Source: Bretschneidera sinensis (taxonomy: Eukaryota; Streptophyta; Magnoliopsida; Brassicales; Akaniaceae). Taken from it: 64,000 nucleotides of DNA. Shown here piece after piece: positions 21,541 through 34,400 of this stretch (the first letter of the stretch is position 1; each line of letters starts with the position of its first letter). Below the pieces are notes generated by a model. It was not told where the DNA came from. It ran no database searches and saw nothing but the letters and a program-made list of their open reading frames with translations. Made by a program: the position numbers and the translations under genes. The stretch lies in assembly GCA_023935145.1 (NCBI GenBank), contig CM043705.1, forward strand, positions 52,274,084-52,338,083. Direction: 5' to 3'.

Positions 21541-22857
21541 ACCCCAACATCCAACGGCCATGATTTGTCCAGTTGAGCGTCATTTCGGTATGTTCTTGTG
21601 GAATTACTCAAGTTTTTTGTTTAAATTTATTTTACATTATATTTTTGTCCTATATAGATTTCATTCTACTATTTCGTTATTATTATTATTTATTTTTATT
21701 AAAATGATATTATATACATGTAGCACGACAATTGATTCGATTATAATATAAATTCGTACTATCAAATTATTCATACAGAAATCCATCATCTTACAACAGT
21801 CTATTTAAAATGAAAAAAATAACAAATATAAAATCAGATAAATAACCAAATTTTTTATTATCTTTCAACACAGGAAAATAACATCAAATGCACGATCCTC
21901 TTTTGTTATTATTAAGTTCTTTATCTTCCCCACCTTTTTCTCCTTTTAAACTTAATACTCCATCTGCCACAATATTTTTTTGAAAGAATTTTAACTTTAA
22001 GTTTTTAATAATTTAAAATTATAAAAAAAAATTGAATACTTTTGAAAATTTTAAACTATATATGTAAAATTTTAAGTAATTTATTAATTTAAAATTTAAA
22101 AAAATGTTTAATTAAATGAATAGTATATTGTGACCTATAAATTGAAACAAATCGTGTATTTATAAACTAATTTTATGTATACACTTGACAAAATCATTGA
22201 TGTAATGATCATATCAACTTATATGATTATCAATTTATCATACTTAAGATTTGAAGTAATTACATGAATCAATTTATGGACAAGGAGCTTTTCTTTTTCA
22301 TAGTCAGAGTAAGGTGATTTGAAATCGGAATCTCTTACCATGTGTTTAAATTTAATTAAGAGGTATATTTATTCTTTTTCTTTCCTCCATTTTCTTTTAA
22401 ACCAAACGTACCCAAAAAGATGTGGTTTCAATTGAGCAATTCCCTAGCCACTAAACGAGGAGCTTCTAACCCATCCACAAATTATTTTGACCAAATAAAA
22501 GTGAGATACGTCACAATAGACGGTTCCTATCCTTTCATCTCATACATTGAACCCAATTCAAAGTTAGATGGAGTAATTAGCAATTACCTCAATAAGAACG
22601 ACCCAAGACAAAAGTAGGTAGGTGTTTTCATATGAAAAGGAAAAAGAAATTAATTAGGTGTTTTAAAGTGTTGAAGTTGACGGATCAACAAATCTTTTAT
22701 GAATAAGGAAAATATTGTCATGAGAAAGGAAAAAAAAGGTAAATTATAAATTAAAAACATGTTGTATCGGAAAGTGATTTAAGAGGTTGAAAGGATTCAC
22801 AATATCTTTCTTTGAAATGGAGTTGCTGATCTTTGGATCCTCCTGAAATTTATTCAT
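21541..22857. other. AT-rich intergenic DNA, no gene recognised
   Basis: The stretch is poly(A/T)-rich. A 65-codon frame at 22420-22617 has no recognisable domain and no supporting signals. Nothing else is supported. Confidence 0.6.
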
Positions 22858-23304
22858 CAATATTTAAGAGAAAAAACTCGTTGAAGCCCTTAAGATTTCA
22901 AAAAAGTTTCAATTGACTCTCTAGATTTTAATTAGAGTTAATTGACTTTTGATGCTCACAAATCTACTTCAATTGAACCTTCCATCCAATTATGTCTCAA
23001 GTAAGTCTCATATAATGGAAAAATTGTCCCCTTGTTCCTATAACACCGAGAGAGAGAAAAGTGAGAAAACAACTTTTTCTCGATTTCTCATCACCCAAAC
23101 ACCCATATTCCTTTTTATCCCCAGTCAAAATCCATTAGAAAAAGAGAAATATAAAGAGATCTTTTGGTTCTTTACTCATCTGAGACGTTCTAAAATTTTG
23201 TTTCCAATCAAGTAAAAAAAAATTATTTCCTCACTTTTTCTCGTCCTAAACACTAGGCCTCCCCCATTTTTTTTTTATAAAATAAATTTTCCGAACTATA
23301 AATT
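22858..23304 (+). mobile_element. LINE-type 5' region fragment
   Basis: Bases 22858-22996 match, at roughly 75% by eye, the reverse complement of 31772-31916. Shared blocks are GTTGAAGCCCTT and CTTCAATTGAACCTTCCAT. On the minus strand the second copy leads into LINE ORF1. So this piece is probably the 5' untranslated part of the same family, cut off by the Tork element at 23305. Confidence 0.5.
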
Positions 23305-23877
23305 TGTGGCTTGTAATTTTGGAGTAAAAGCGAGTCCATTCTTCATTTAATTGTCATGTCATCATGCATTAGTACAAATCACAGTAAAAAAGCAAGAATT
23401 AAAAAGGGTGACTGTTTTGGTACTAATAGGACAAAGATTACAAAATTAAATAGAAGAAAGATTATGCTTGACCTTGCTTATATATATGTGTCTATTTCTC
23501 TTCTTTCAACAATAAAGAGAGAAAGACACAACAAAGCAACAGAGAAAAAGCTATTGCAGTACATCAGAGGAAGTTAAAGACATGGTTGTACAACAAACAT
23601 ATTCATTTGAATGGTTGAAACTTCTTTTCTTCTAGGCTATTGTATTTTCTCAATTAAATTTGTGATAGCATAGATTTGGGTGTATCTAGGGATTTGAGCT
23701 TAGAGAGTTTTATCTCTATTTTGATTTGGGCTTAGGGAGCTTTATCTCTCTTGATTTTTACTCTAATTTTGATTATAGTGGAATCTCTCACCATCGACTG
23801 TGGACGTAGGAGTTTTAGCTCCGAACCACATAAATTTTTTTATGTTTGTTTATTTTTTCGTTGCTTTATTCCTAACA
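23305..23877 (+). repeat. 5' LTR of the Tork-type element
   Basis: It runs from TGTGGCTTGTAATTTTGG to ATTCCTAACA, with a TATA-like TATATATA near 23479-23486. The block GTGGACGTAGGAGTTTTAGC near 23811 recurs in the 3' LTR. Confidence 0.82.
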
Positions 23878-23917
23878 AACTAATATCAAAGCTATTGTTA
23901 ACATCGATCTGGGCACG

Positions 23918-24780
23918 ATGTCTTCTACCACTTGGTATAAGATACATAAGTTTGATGGAACTAGCAGTTTTAATCTTTGACAAGTAAAGATACAAGCCAT
24001 ATTAACCTAAAAGGGTTTGAAAAAAGCACTACTAGGGAAGGAGAAGATACCTAGTACGATAACAGATGAACAGAAACTAGAGATAGATGAGAAGGCTTTG
24101 ACTGCCTGCAATTCAGTTGTGTCGATTAGATGGAGTTCTACGTGAAGTTCTTACAGAGAAAACTATTGTCAGCTTATAGAGTAAGTTAGAATCTTTGTAC
24201 AAAATGAAGTCCCTTACAAACAAACTATTCTTAAAGCAACAATTGTATTTGTTGCATATGGCAGAAGGTAAGTCAATGAAATCCATATTGCTATATTTAA
24301 TTCCATTATTACTGATTTGAATTCAATGGAAACTAAATTAGATGAAGAGGATCAGACCCTACTATTGTTGTGTTCCCTACCACCATCGTTTACACACTTT
24401 AGGGAAATTTTTATGTTTGGTAGAGATACAATGTCTTTAGAAGATGTTAAAACTTCTCTATTTTCTTAAGAATTTCTTGAGTGACATATATCTATGAATA
24501 ATTATGAGAAACAGAGTCAAGGTGATGTCATATTCACTAGAGGTTCTAGAGGCAGATCTAGAGAAAAAAGGTTCAGGTAACTGTAGTAGGAAATTTCGAT
24601 CTAAATCCAGAAACAAAAATGTGATATGTCATTACTGTAAGAAAAATAGGCATTACAAATCTAAGTATTGGAATTTGAAAAAGAAAATTCAAGAAGAAAA
24701 CAATCAGAATCAAGGTCAAAATAGAGGTTAGAATCAGAATCAGAATAGGGATCAGAAAGAGAAACAACTTGAAGCTAATG
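23918..24780 (+). pseudogene. Copia gag, decayed
   Basis: The start MSSTTWYKIHKFDGTSSFNL is followed by a stop where Trp is usual. The zinc knuckle near 24631-24675 (ICHYCKKNRHYKSKYW) has lost its last Cys. Several frames are needed to follow the protein. Confidence 0.75.
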
Positions 24781-24839
24781 TTATTGAAGAAGACTTTAAT
24801 GACTTTGATCGTGTCTTTGTTGCAAGTGGTAATGGGTTC

Positions 24840-26070
24840 TTTAGATATGATTGGATTATGGATTCAACTTGTTCCTACCATATTTTTCGAAATAAAGATT
24901 GATTTTGAGAATTTGAGCCTTATGACAAAGTTGTATTGTTGAGTTATGACGAAGCTTAAAAAATTACTGGTGTAAGAATTGTCAGATCAGAATGCATGAT
25001 GGTGTAATAAGGACATTGATAAAAGTTAGACATATTCAAGTCTTCAAGAAGAATTTGATTTCTTTGAGTACTCTTGATGTCAAAGGGTACAAGTATTCAT
25101 CTGAAGGTGGAGTTTTGAAAGTTAGCAAAGGTGCTCTGATTGTCATCAAAGTAAAGATTACTTCACCAAATTTATATGTTTTGCAGGGTAATATCGTTAT
25201 TAGTTCAACGACTATTTCTACTACGTCAGATTCTGAGGTTACAAAATTGTGGCATAAGAGATTGGGTCAAATGAGTGAAAAAGGACTAACTTTGTTAAGC
25301 AAAAAAGGTTTGCTTTGTGGACAAAATACAAGTAAAATGGAATTTTGTGAGTACTGTGTTTTGGGCAAATAGAATAGAGTTAATTTCAGTACAGCGATTC
25401 ACATAACCAAAGGAACTGTGGATTATATTCACTCTGATCTTTGGGGTCCATCACGTGAGTTAGTTTTAGTACAACGATTCATATAACCATTGGTACTATG
25501 AATTATATTCACTCTTATCTAAGGGTGGTGCCAGGTATATGCTTACTTTCATTGATGACTACTTAAGAAAAACTTCGTTGTATATGTTGAGGACCAAAGA
25601 TGAGGAATTCAGGCATTTTAAACAATGAAGAACCATGATTAAGAAGAAAATAATGAAGAATATTAAAAGGCTGAGGTCAGATAATCGTTTAGAATTTTGT
25701 TTAAATGAGTTTGATGACTACTACAGAGATAAGGGTATTGTTAGACACAAGACTGTCAAAGGTACACCACAATAGAATAGCGTTGCTAAGTGAATGAACA
25801 TAACTCTTTTGGAGAGAGCTCGTTGTAAGCTCTTGAATGCTTGTTTGACTAAGGAGTTTTGGGTAGAGGAAATGTTTATTATTTGTTATTTGGTGAATCG
25901 ATCTCCTGCTATAGTTATAGAGTTTAAAATTCCATATAAGGTATGGTCTGGTAACCCTCTTGATTATTCTATGGTAAAAATATTTGGATGTTTGGCATAT
26001 GCACATGTTAATGATGGAAAATTAGAGCCTAAAGCTAAAAAGTATATTTTTCTTGGGTTATGTTGGTCGT
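24840..26070 (+). pseudogene. Copia protease and integrase, decayed
   Basis: The protease site near 24850 reads WIMDSTCSYH, with Thr where the D-S-G glycine should be. A pre-integrase domain (LWHKRLGQMSEKGL) follows at about 25246. Integrase remnants continue to 26070 (FWVEEMFIICYLVNRSP and PYKVWSG near 25860-25960). Stops and frameshifts are frequent. Confidence 0.78.
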
Positions 26071-26382
26071 ATGAAAGGATATAGATTGTGGTATCCTGAT
26101 CCAAAGTCACCTAAATTTCTCATTAGTCATGATGTTACTTTTAATGAATCTGTTATACTTAACCCGAAGAAAGCTGAGTCTATTACTTGTGATTTTGAAC
26201 AGGGTAAGAGTAACACACAGCAGATGGAGTTGGAAAGTTTTCATTCAGGTCCTATGCAGAGCACTTCCACATAACTTGTTTCTGAATGGAGTGAGAAATT
26301 GGGTGAAGAACAGACTCAATAGATTCATGATGAATTTTACAACATTGTCAAACATAGGCTGAAAAGAAAAACTAGACTACAA

Positions 26383-28000
26383 TTGAGGTACAATAATATT
26401 GTTTTGTCTAATAATGCTGATATTATTGCCTATGCTTTGTCAATTGCACAAGAAACTAATGATGTAGATGAACCTTCTACATATACAGAAGTCATTGCTT
26501 GTGCATATTCTTCAAAGTGGTTAGTAGCCATGTATGAAGAGATGAAGTCTCTTGAGAATAATCAAACTTGGAAATTAGTAAAACCACCAATAGGTAAAAG
26601 GATAGTTGGTTGCAAATGGATATTCAAGAAAAAAGAAGATATCACGGGGATTGAAAATACAAGGCATAAAGTATGTTTGGTTCCTAAGAGATACAATTAG
26701 GTTGCAGGAGTTGATTTTAATGATGTGTTCTCTCTGATTGTGAAGCATAATTCCATTCGTGTTCTCCCATCATTGGTTGCTAAGCAGAATTTGGAATTAA
26801 AACAGCTTGATATTAAAACCACGTTTTTGCATGGTGAGCTTGAAGAGAAACCTACATGCATCAGTCTGAGGGCTTTGTTATTGATTGCAAGGAAGACCAT
26901 GTTTATTTGTTAAAGAAGTCCCTATATGGTTTGAAACAGTATGATCATCAGTGGTACAAGTAGTTTGACACCTTCATGGTGAATAATAAATATTTGAGAA
27001 GTAACTATGATAATTATGTAAATCTCAAGAAGCTTGTCGATGGATCATTCATTTATTTATTGTTGACTGTGGATGATATGCTCATTTATTTTAAAAGTAA
27101 ATTTGAGATTGCTAGCCTGAAATTACTACACAACAATGAATTTGAAATGAAAGATTTAGGTCCAACAAAGAAGATTCTTAGTATGAAGATCAAAAGAGAT
27201 AGAGGTACAAGTTTGTTATATTTGACGCAAAAGAAGTACATTGAAAAATTCTTGGAGTGTTTTGGCATGAAGAATGCCAAACCTGTCAGTACTCCTCTTG
27301 TTGGTCACTTCAGACTTTCAGTTGCTTTGTTTCCACAAATAGATGAAGACAAAGAGTACATGTCACATGTTCCTTATTCTAGTGCAGTTGAGACTCTTAT
27401 GTATGCCATGGTTTGCACCCGTCTAAAAATTGCATAGGCTGTTAATGTGGTTAGTAGGTATATGGGTAATCCCGGGAAAGAGCAGTAGAGAGCTGTTAAA
27501 TGGATACTTCGGTATCTTAGAGGTACTTCAAACGTATGTTTGAAGTTTGGAAGCCACAAGAGAAATGTTGTTGGTTATGTTGATTCAAACTTTCTAGGCG
27601 ATCTTGCAAAAGAAAATCTACTACATATTATGTATTTGCTCTTGGTGGATGCACTATCCGTTAGAAGGTTACTCTATAACCAATTATTGCTCTATCAACT
27701 ACAAAGGTAGAGTATATAGTTATAATAGAGACTATCAAGGAATTCATTTGGTTGAGAGGATTGTTTAGTGAATTATGTTGGGTTCATGATGCTACTGTTG
27801 TTCATTGCGATAATCAATGTCTCATTCATTTGACTAAGGATCAAATGTTTCATGAGAGAATGAAGCATATTGATGTTCGTTACCACTTTGTTCGAGACAT
27901 AGTTGGTAGCTATGAAGAAAATTAAGACAGTAGATAATCCACTAGACATGTTGATTAAATCACTTCCAGTGTCCAAGTTTGAGTATTGTTTGAACTTCAT
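26383..28000 (+). pseudogene. Copia reverse transcriptase and RNase H, decayed
   Basis: Reverse transcriptase landmarks are NQTWKLVKPPIGKRIVGCKW near 26560, LKQLDIKTTFLHGELEE near 26800 and TVDDMLIYF near 27068, where the catalytic Y-V-D-D has become T-V-D-D. RNase H continues beyond 27440 with several stops. No activity is possible. Confidence 0.8.
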
Positions 28001-28101
28001 TAGTGTTACTTACAACATTTGGATTATGCTCGATTGTAGCATTTATGGAGATGGTGAAGAGTATTTTGTTATTTATGACAATTCAAACCAAGGTGGAGAT
28101 T

Positions 28102-28694
28102 TGTTAATTTTTGCATTGTAATTTTGGATTAAATGCGGGCCCATTCTTCATTTAATTGTCACATCATAATGCATGAGTACAAATTGTAGAATGAAATGCA
28201 AGAATTAAAAAGGTGACTGCTTTAGTACTAGTAGGACAAGGAATACAAAATTAAATAGAATAATGATTCTCATTGACCTTGTCTGTATATATGTGTGTGG
28301 GTGTGTGTGTTTATTTCTCTTATTTCAACAATAGAGAGAGAAAGACACAGCAGAACAACAAAGAGAAAGCTACAACAGTACATCAGATAAAGTTGAAGAT
28401 AGGGCTATACAACAAACAAATTCCTTTGAATGATTGAAACTTCTTTTCTTCTAGGCTATTTTTTTTTCCCAATTAAATTTGTGGTAGCCTAGATTTGGGT
28501 GTATTTGGGGATTTGAGTTTAGAGAGTTTTATCTTTCTTTTGATTTGGGCTTAGGGAGTTTTATCTCTCTTAATTTGTACTCTAATTTTGATTATAGTGG
28601 AATCTTGGCTTCGCTCATGGACGTAGGAGTTTTAACTCCGAACCACGTAAATTTTTCTGTTTATTTTTATTTTTCCGATGCTTTATTCCTAACA
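28102..28694 (+). repeat. 3' LTR of the Tork-type element
   Basis: It starts TGTTAATTTTTGC after the polypurine tract and ends CCTAACA. It carries the same LTR landmarks as 23305-23877, with a short GT-rich microsatellite at about 28293-28312. Confidence 0.82.
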
Positions 28695-29598
28695 CTAACA
28701 AAAAGAACAAGAGTAAGAAACATTATATCATCTCTAAACTCTCTTTTCTTCGCTAATCCATCACCACGTCTCAAATTCAAGGGACGTCGAGCCTTCACTC
28801 TATTGTAGTTGTAGCCTTTATGAGCACATGTCCCAACCTTCACTTCAAGTTATCTCGAGCCTTTGCAAAATAGGAACTCATCCTCCATAAGAGAAGTATA
28901 AAGATAAATAGATTTTTCCTTTGTTTTCTTTCCAACCAAATAAGCACTAAGCCACTGTACTCTATTGAAAAATCACAAGAGATCACTTTCTCATCAGTGT
29001 CACATTTCGTCAATCTTGATTTGCACATCTCCATATTGTGAGTCAACCACTTTTAAATGGGTTAAGAAAATTGGCATTGTTACCATAACCACCACAAGAA
29101 CTACGACTTTGTTAAACTTCATCATAGTCGATCTATAGGTACAGATCTTTGTCGTTATCCTATTATACTTGGATTCATATTAAAATCAATTCAAAGAAAG
29201 CACAGATTTATTGGCAAAATCCCAAATGAATGCATCTTTTCTTTACTATTGCTTCCATAACGCACAAAAAAAAAATACTAACTCAAGCAATTTATCAAGT
29301 TACATGTATGAACAAATCCAGATCAACGAAATCAATATGTCTAATTTTCTTTAATTTCTAGAAAGTTAGAAAGCATCGAGAGAAAATATTTTCTATCGTA
29401 TTTTCCCATATGCCAAACATAAGTTTCTCTCGATTTCTTTCTAACAATCACAGAGTTCCACACTATAACAAGAGTTCTCCATCGCAGATTTACAACAACT
29501 ATTTCAACGAGGCTTCTACTTCTAATTTTGCCAGAGATTGATTCACATATTGATGGTCTCGCGACAACAACAACAATCCTCACTAGCAAGCCACTTAC
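28695..29598. other. Intergenic DNA, no gene recognised
   Basis: No domain or repeat could be named. The 82-codon minus-strand frame at 29341-29589 looks like chance coding. Confidence 0.5.
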
Positions 29599-31920
29599 TT
29601 TTTTTTTAGTTACTAGCTTTTATTACATAAATGAAAAGAAAAACAAATATGAGGGACAAAAACCATAATCTGAAGGGGACATAAAGCTGACCTCAGATGT
29701 GACCTTAAGTCTAACCCATCCAATTACATAAATAAACTATTATCTTTTGCAAGGCAAGACAATTACACCATCAACTAATCTAATAAAACTGAAAAACTGA
29801 AAATGCAACTATTAGGAATAAATATCTAGTACCAATAAATAGTTGCTCGTTTCTTCTTTATTTTAATTCTCATTTTCTTTGCCCTTTTTTTTCAGCTTTG
29901 TCACAAATTTCTTAAGATTGATAGTAGGATTAGATTCATACTTCTTCTAAAAACTACTATCCAAAACAATATTAGTCGAATGAGACCTTTTAAGACTAGG
30001 AATAGGTAAAGGGGGAATTACCACATTATAATCTTGCCATTTCAAGAACTTCATACTCGATTTAAACATGCAAGCACCAATAAGTCCTTCCACAAAATTA
30101 CCAACCTAATCTCAATCTATTTATCTCGTGCAATTAAGTTTATATCATCTTCAACAAAATCTATATCATCAACCACAAAATCTTTAACTTCTTTGGCTTT
30201 CTTACAAGCCTTTTTGGAAGTCTTATTTTTACAAGTCTGTAGAATTTTTGTGTCAAGAGTCTGACCTGATGTTATACCAAGTTCATCTATCTTAAGGTGC
30301 TCTTTTATTATCTATAAATGCTTAACCAGTGCATTTTGACCTAATGTAGGTACTGGAACCATACTTGGAGGGACTATTTCTACCTTGGGCTCACTCATCT
30401 TCTAGCCTTGTGCCACCAACTAACCTTCTGCCTGAGCAACTACATTATTTATTTTAACCAGTTTGGATGTCGAAGAAACTGGCTTCTTGGGACGCTGCTC
30501 CACCTAACCAACGATTGCTTGGTGTGTGGCACACTTCACAATTTTCTACAATCCACCACACTGTGACCTTGAAGATATTAGTGTGTGCAGAAGGAAAGGT
30601 TTCCTTTAAACACCATTTTTTGCCAAAAACCATCCTCGTAACTAGTCCCCACCCAAACTCGATCAAGCTAAGGTAGAGTTAGGTCTAGTTCAATGCAAAC
30701 CTTTGCACAATTGGGTCGCTCTAAGGGTTTTATCATTTACTTTCAAAAACGAGCAAAGGAATTGAAAATACCTTTTAGGGACGAAGTATGGAAACAAGAA
30801 AATAGTAGACCCAAAAAATGAACCCAAACAGTAGCATGGGTTGATTCTTTCCTCAAGTTGAAATCTTATGTTCATTTGAACATACAATATAGAGTATTGT
30901 CAATATGATGATTTCCATGTGACCATGCCGAGACCAGATCCTCATGCGAATCCATGTGCACCATTACATGAAAAAAGAGCAAAGCACCTATAACTGGATC
31001 ATGCTTCAAGTTTCGGTTTTGAATATGTTTTTTGATCTGTTGTAACGTAGTCATCCCTGCGTAAAATTTTAATATAACAATGACGACAAAGGCCGAAGCT
31101 GCTTTCACGAATTCCGTTGATGAAATTATGAAAGATGGCTCGCCAGTCACTTTGGTATTAAGTTTAAAGGGCAGGTTTAGGTCATATAAGGGTTATCGGG
31201 TAGACAGCTAAGGGTGAACAGAAGGCACACCTGTTAAGGCTTGGACAAAAGATCTAGGGGTAACCGTAGCAAATGGTTTTAAGGAAAAAGAATGAGGCAC
31301 AGGTATTTGCGATTAAAAGATAGAAGAGGTAGTTGTTTGTGGTAGAAAATGGAGAAAAGTATTTGGTAAAGAAGTGCGGCCTCCACCACGAGATGGAGGG
31401 CCACTGTGCATGACCATGGCTAGGCCGAAACAGACCTTTGACGATCACCACAAGGGTGGCGCAGATGTAGAGAAGATGTCTAGGGTAAAGAGCGACTTTA
31501 TACATCACTTTTGAATCGCTTACTTCCAAATTTTGAACAATTAAACTCAAATGAATTGATTCCAAGTATTTTATTTGATTTTTTATTGGAGAAACTAAGG
31601 ATTTAAAGCTGTTTGGTGAGCAGGAAAATAAAAGAAAAAAATTCTTTAATAAAGTTCTCTCTCCTATGTTCTTCTCTCCCAAATTTCATCTCATTTGATG
31701 TATAGATCAATGAGACAATTTTGCCTCTGTTTAGGATTGACTTGATAGCATGTGCTTTTTTAACGGCTAAATGATATGGAATTGAATGGAAGGCTCGATT
31801 GAAGCAGATTAATTTGTGAACGTCGAAGGTCAATTGACACAAATTAAAACCCCAAAGATTAATTAAAACTTTTCTGTAACCTCAAGGGCTTCAACTAATT
31901 TTTCCTTATATTTAAAAATA
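29599..31920 (-). mobile_element. LINE with ORF1 but no ORF2 (internally deleted)
   Basis: Read on the minus strand, the element begins near 31920 with the repeated 5' region. It carries ORF1 from about 31439 to 29880 and ends in a short 3' region that reads ATAAAAGCTAGTAACTAA before a 9-base poly(A) (29599-29607 as T on the plus strand). That ending is typical of plant L1-type LINEs. ORF2 (endonuclease and reverse transcriptase, normally about 4 kb) is absent. No target duplication was found. Confidence 0.65.
29880..31439 (-). pseudogene. LINE ORF1 protein (DUF4283-type, zinc knuckle), decayed
   Basis: From the ATG near 31439 the minus strand reads MVMHSGPPSRGGGR, then SFVQALTGVPSVHP. A DUF4283-like core follows at about 31150-30870 (AASAFVVIVILKFYAG, IKKHIQ, ALLFFHVMVHMDSHEDLVSA). 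Next come AKVCIELDL and DRVWVG near 30690-30650. A CCHC knuckle with one Cys lost to a stop (SFCTH, GHSVVDCRK) lies near 30560. A basic C-terminal stretch (KLKKKGQRK) reaches about 29885. Many stops and frame changes break it. ORF1 proteins bind LINE RNA. Confidence 0.65.
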
Positions 31921-33939
31921 GAAGCTTATGGTCTATCACATTTTCTCTAAATTTTATCTTATCCTGGCAGAAACTTTTGAAACTAGATCTATGGTGAAGC
32001 CTTTCTTTAAGCATATTTTGGACAAATTGAAAATAATACTTGCCTTTGATATTAAAATTGGCAACCAACTCCTTCCAAAAAAGAAAAAAGAAAACTGGCA
32101 ACCAACTGGCCCATTTTTAGAGAACTATGACAAAAGGGTAATACATGACACCTCTATCGTTGATAGTTCTAAGGTGGTTGTGATAATCAATAATCAGGAA
32201 TAATGCTAGCATGCTACAAGATATGAGGCTTTTGTTGATGTCCAAAAGTATTGTCCTTATCGCAATGGTGTTAAATCAAATTTAGATTTACCTTGATCCT
32301 CTTCGATAATATCCCGATCCAATTTTAATATAATATAGTAGTATGTATTATTATTTGTATTATGTATTTATGTTTTGTCTTTATAATATAGAAATACATA
32401 TTTTATAAGTTAGTACTCTTCAATTATGTTATATAACTTATTTAAAATACATGTGTTGGTGAAAAGAATTTTTTTTTAAAATGTAATTTTTTAACTTATA
32501 CTAATATATTTTTTAAGTATATTAAAATATAATAAGTTTTTAAAATATCCTTTAAATAATCGGATATTATGATTATAATCTGAATTGGGATTGAAATTGG
32601 TGATGCCAAAAATCTACCAAATGAGCTCAGGGACCCCATACGCATATGAAATACGCATAAAGTAAAAGGTCCTACGAGGTTGTTCCCCAGAGGGACTCTC
32701 TGACGCCCAAATCAACGATATGAAAGAATAATCTGATAATAAAAAGACTAGAAAGTTGTGTGATTGTAAGTTGTCTGTGTACCTTTGATAGTGAGAAACC
32801 CCTTATATAGTCTCGGAGCATAGTACAATTAAGAAAGTGATTGATCACTAAGTATCATGATAAGATTGAGTTTATTTATAAGCTAGATTGTTTAAATAAT
32901 ATTTTATCTATAAGCTGGATTGTTTAAATAATATTTTATCCATAAGCTGGAGTGCCGAAGCAGTATTGGGACATTCGTGTGAAATTACCATTACGCCATT
33001 TGCCAAGTGTGACGATTTGATTAGTTGATCTATCTAAGTCATGAAATTACCCTTTTGCTCTTGGAGGCTGCCACATGTCACGATATCATTGGATAAGAAT
33101 TTTTCTCCTGTATCAACAATAAACGACAAATAACCTGAAAAATCGATCCACGCGATCTGATTGGATCTTTTTTTAGTAGATAAATGGTGGATACAGATAC
33201 AAAAATCATCAACTGCAATAGAAGTGGATGGTTTGCGGATACAACATCTCATACACCTGCACATCCAGCCAACATTGCATATACAAATTTTACCGTTAAC
33301 TAATTTGTTTATTTACAACTTTAACGACCCCACTATAAAAGGCTATCTTCAGAATTTTTAGAGTTTTACTCTCACGATTCGTACTCCACTATTGCGACCA
33401 AGCTACCTTTCCTATTAGGATATTTATGTTTAGGATGTTTTGGATATTTATATTTTGGGTTGTAATATAAATATTTATTTTTGATGGTTTATGAAAACTT
33501 TTATGTAGGTTGATTTATGTTGGACTTGATGATAATAGTTTGCGCTTTTTTTCGTTTTATTTAAAATATTTGATAATATGCGCAGGTTAAAAAAAGTTTT
33601 TGTTGTTAAAAGACAACAATTTTTTTTTATGATAATATGATTATATATACAAGTTTATATTTGAAAAACATATTTCAAAGAACTTTTAAGGAAGTGAATG
33701 ATCATTCGATCTAGTTGGTGGACGGAAGTGAATGGTCATTTTCACCAATGAATGTGGACGCCGATGAAGGAGTAACCACTACTACATGCATCCAATGCCA
33801 TCCCTAAATCTGAATTTCAGTGGATTCGGATATGAATTGAGTTTTAAAATATCCAATAAAGAATCTAATCCAAATCCAATCTGATAATTTTTTAACAAAT
33901 AGATCTACATCTACCTTAATCCGAGCCGAATTCAATCCG
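31921..33939. other. AT-rich intergenic DNA with possible LTR scrap
   Basis: A TATA-like TATAAAAGG at about 33335 is followed by a pyrimidine-rich start-like region, as in LTR promoters, but no partner LTR or coding region was found. Nothing else is supported. Confidence 0.4.
32871..32955 (+). repeat. 32-bp tandem repeat, about 2.5 copies
   Basis: The unit ATAAGCTAGATTGTTTAAAT plus AATATTTTATCT is repeated once with one or two changes and then partially. Confidence 0.75.
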
Positions 33940-34400
33940 TTTATAGGCCAAGCTACTCTTGGTCAGTTTGGCAAAATATCATGCATCTTTCCAGAGTTAG
34001 TAATCGTCCCAATGGTGATTGGATCACAGAACTCAATTGGGCTCTCCATTGTTTAAAGGGGAAAAATCTTCAAGCTATTCTCTTTTAAGCCCTCATGGTT
34101 GCCTACATATACCACATCTGATGAGAGATAAACTATGCATAGAAAGGTTTTCCACAATTAAGATTCTGTTTTTATCTGTATCACCTCTAATGTTAGAAAT
34201 AGATTCTTTTAGTTTAAATTTAGAAGCAAATGCTATTGACACAGAGTTGTCTTTGAATTGGTTTCTTGTCTTTAGTCTTAATCTCTACATTGCTCGATTT
34301 ACGCTTTCCTGTGTAGTAGGTTCGAGTTTCTTACTTTGTAGTTTCTTACTAGTCTTATCTCATTATAATTTTGTACGTAAACCAAATGAGTTTTAATAAT
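33940..34400 (+). pseudogene. LINE ORF2 C-terminal remnant
   Basis: The plus strand translates, across frames, to WSVWQNIMHLSRVSNRP, DWITELNWALHCLKGKNLQA and then VAYIYHI. This resembles the zinc-binding C-terminal region that ends plant LINE reverse transcriptases. The 125-codon frame at 34019-34396 is a shifted reading of this DNA. Only the last part of an ORF2 remains. Confidence 0.5.

Larger units (their letters stand above)
23305..28694 (+). mobile_element. Old Ty1/Copia Tork-type retrotransposon
   Basis: The 5' LTR is 23305-23877 and the 3' LTR 28102-28694. A degenerate tRNA-Met primer site (TAATATCAAAGCT for TTGGTATCAGAGCT) starts near 23881. The polypurine tract AAGGTGGAGAT lies at 28090-28100. 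Gag, protease, integrase, reverse transcriptase and RNase H follow in Copia order, all with stops. The LTRs differ at more than 20 of about 160 positions compared by eye, so this is the oldest clearly bounded LTR element here. No target duplication is evident. Confidence 0.85.

Noticed and set aside
22420..22617. 65-codon open frame as a small gene
   Set aside because: No domain, no homology I recognise, and no promoter or splice evidence.
23300..28700. Target duplication for the Tork-type element
   Set aside because: The 5 bases left (AAATT) and right (CTAAC) of the best LTR boundaries do not match; either boundaries are off or the copies have decayed.
34019..34396. 125-codon hydrophobic open frame as a membrane protein
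   Set aside because: It is a shifted frame of a LINE ORF2 remnant; the neighbouring frame carries the LINE-like motifs.
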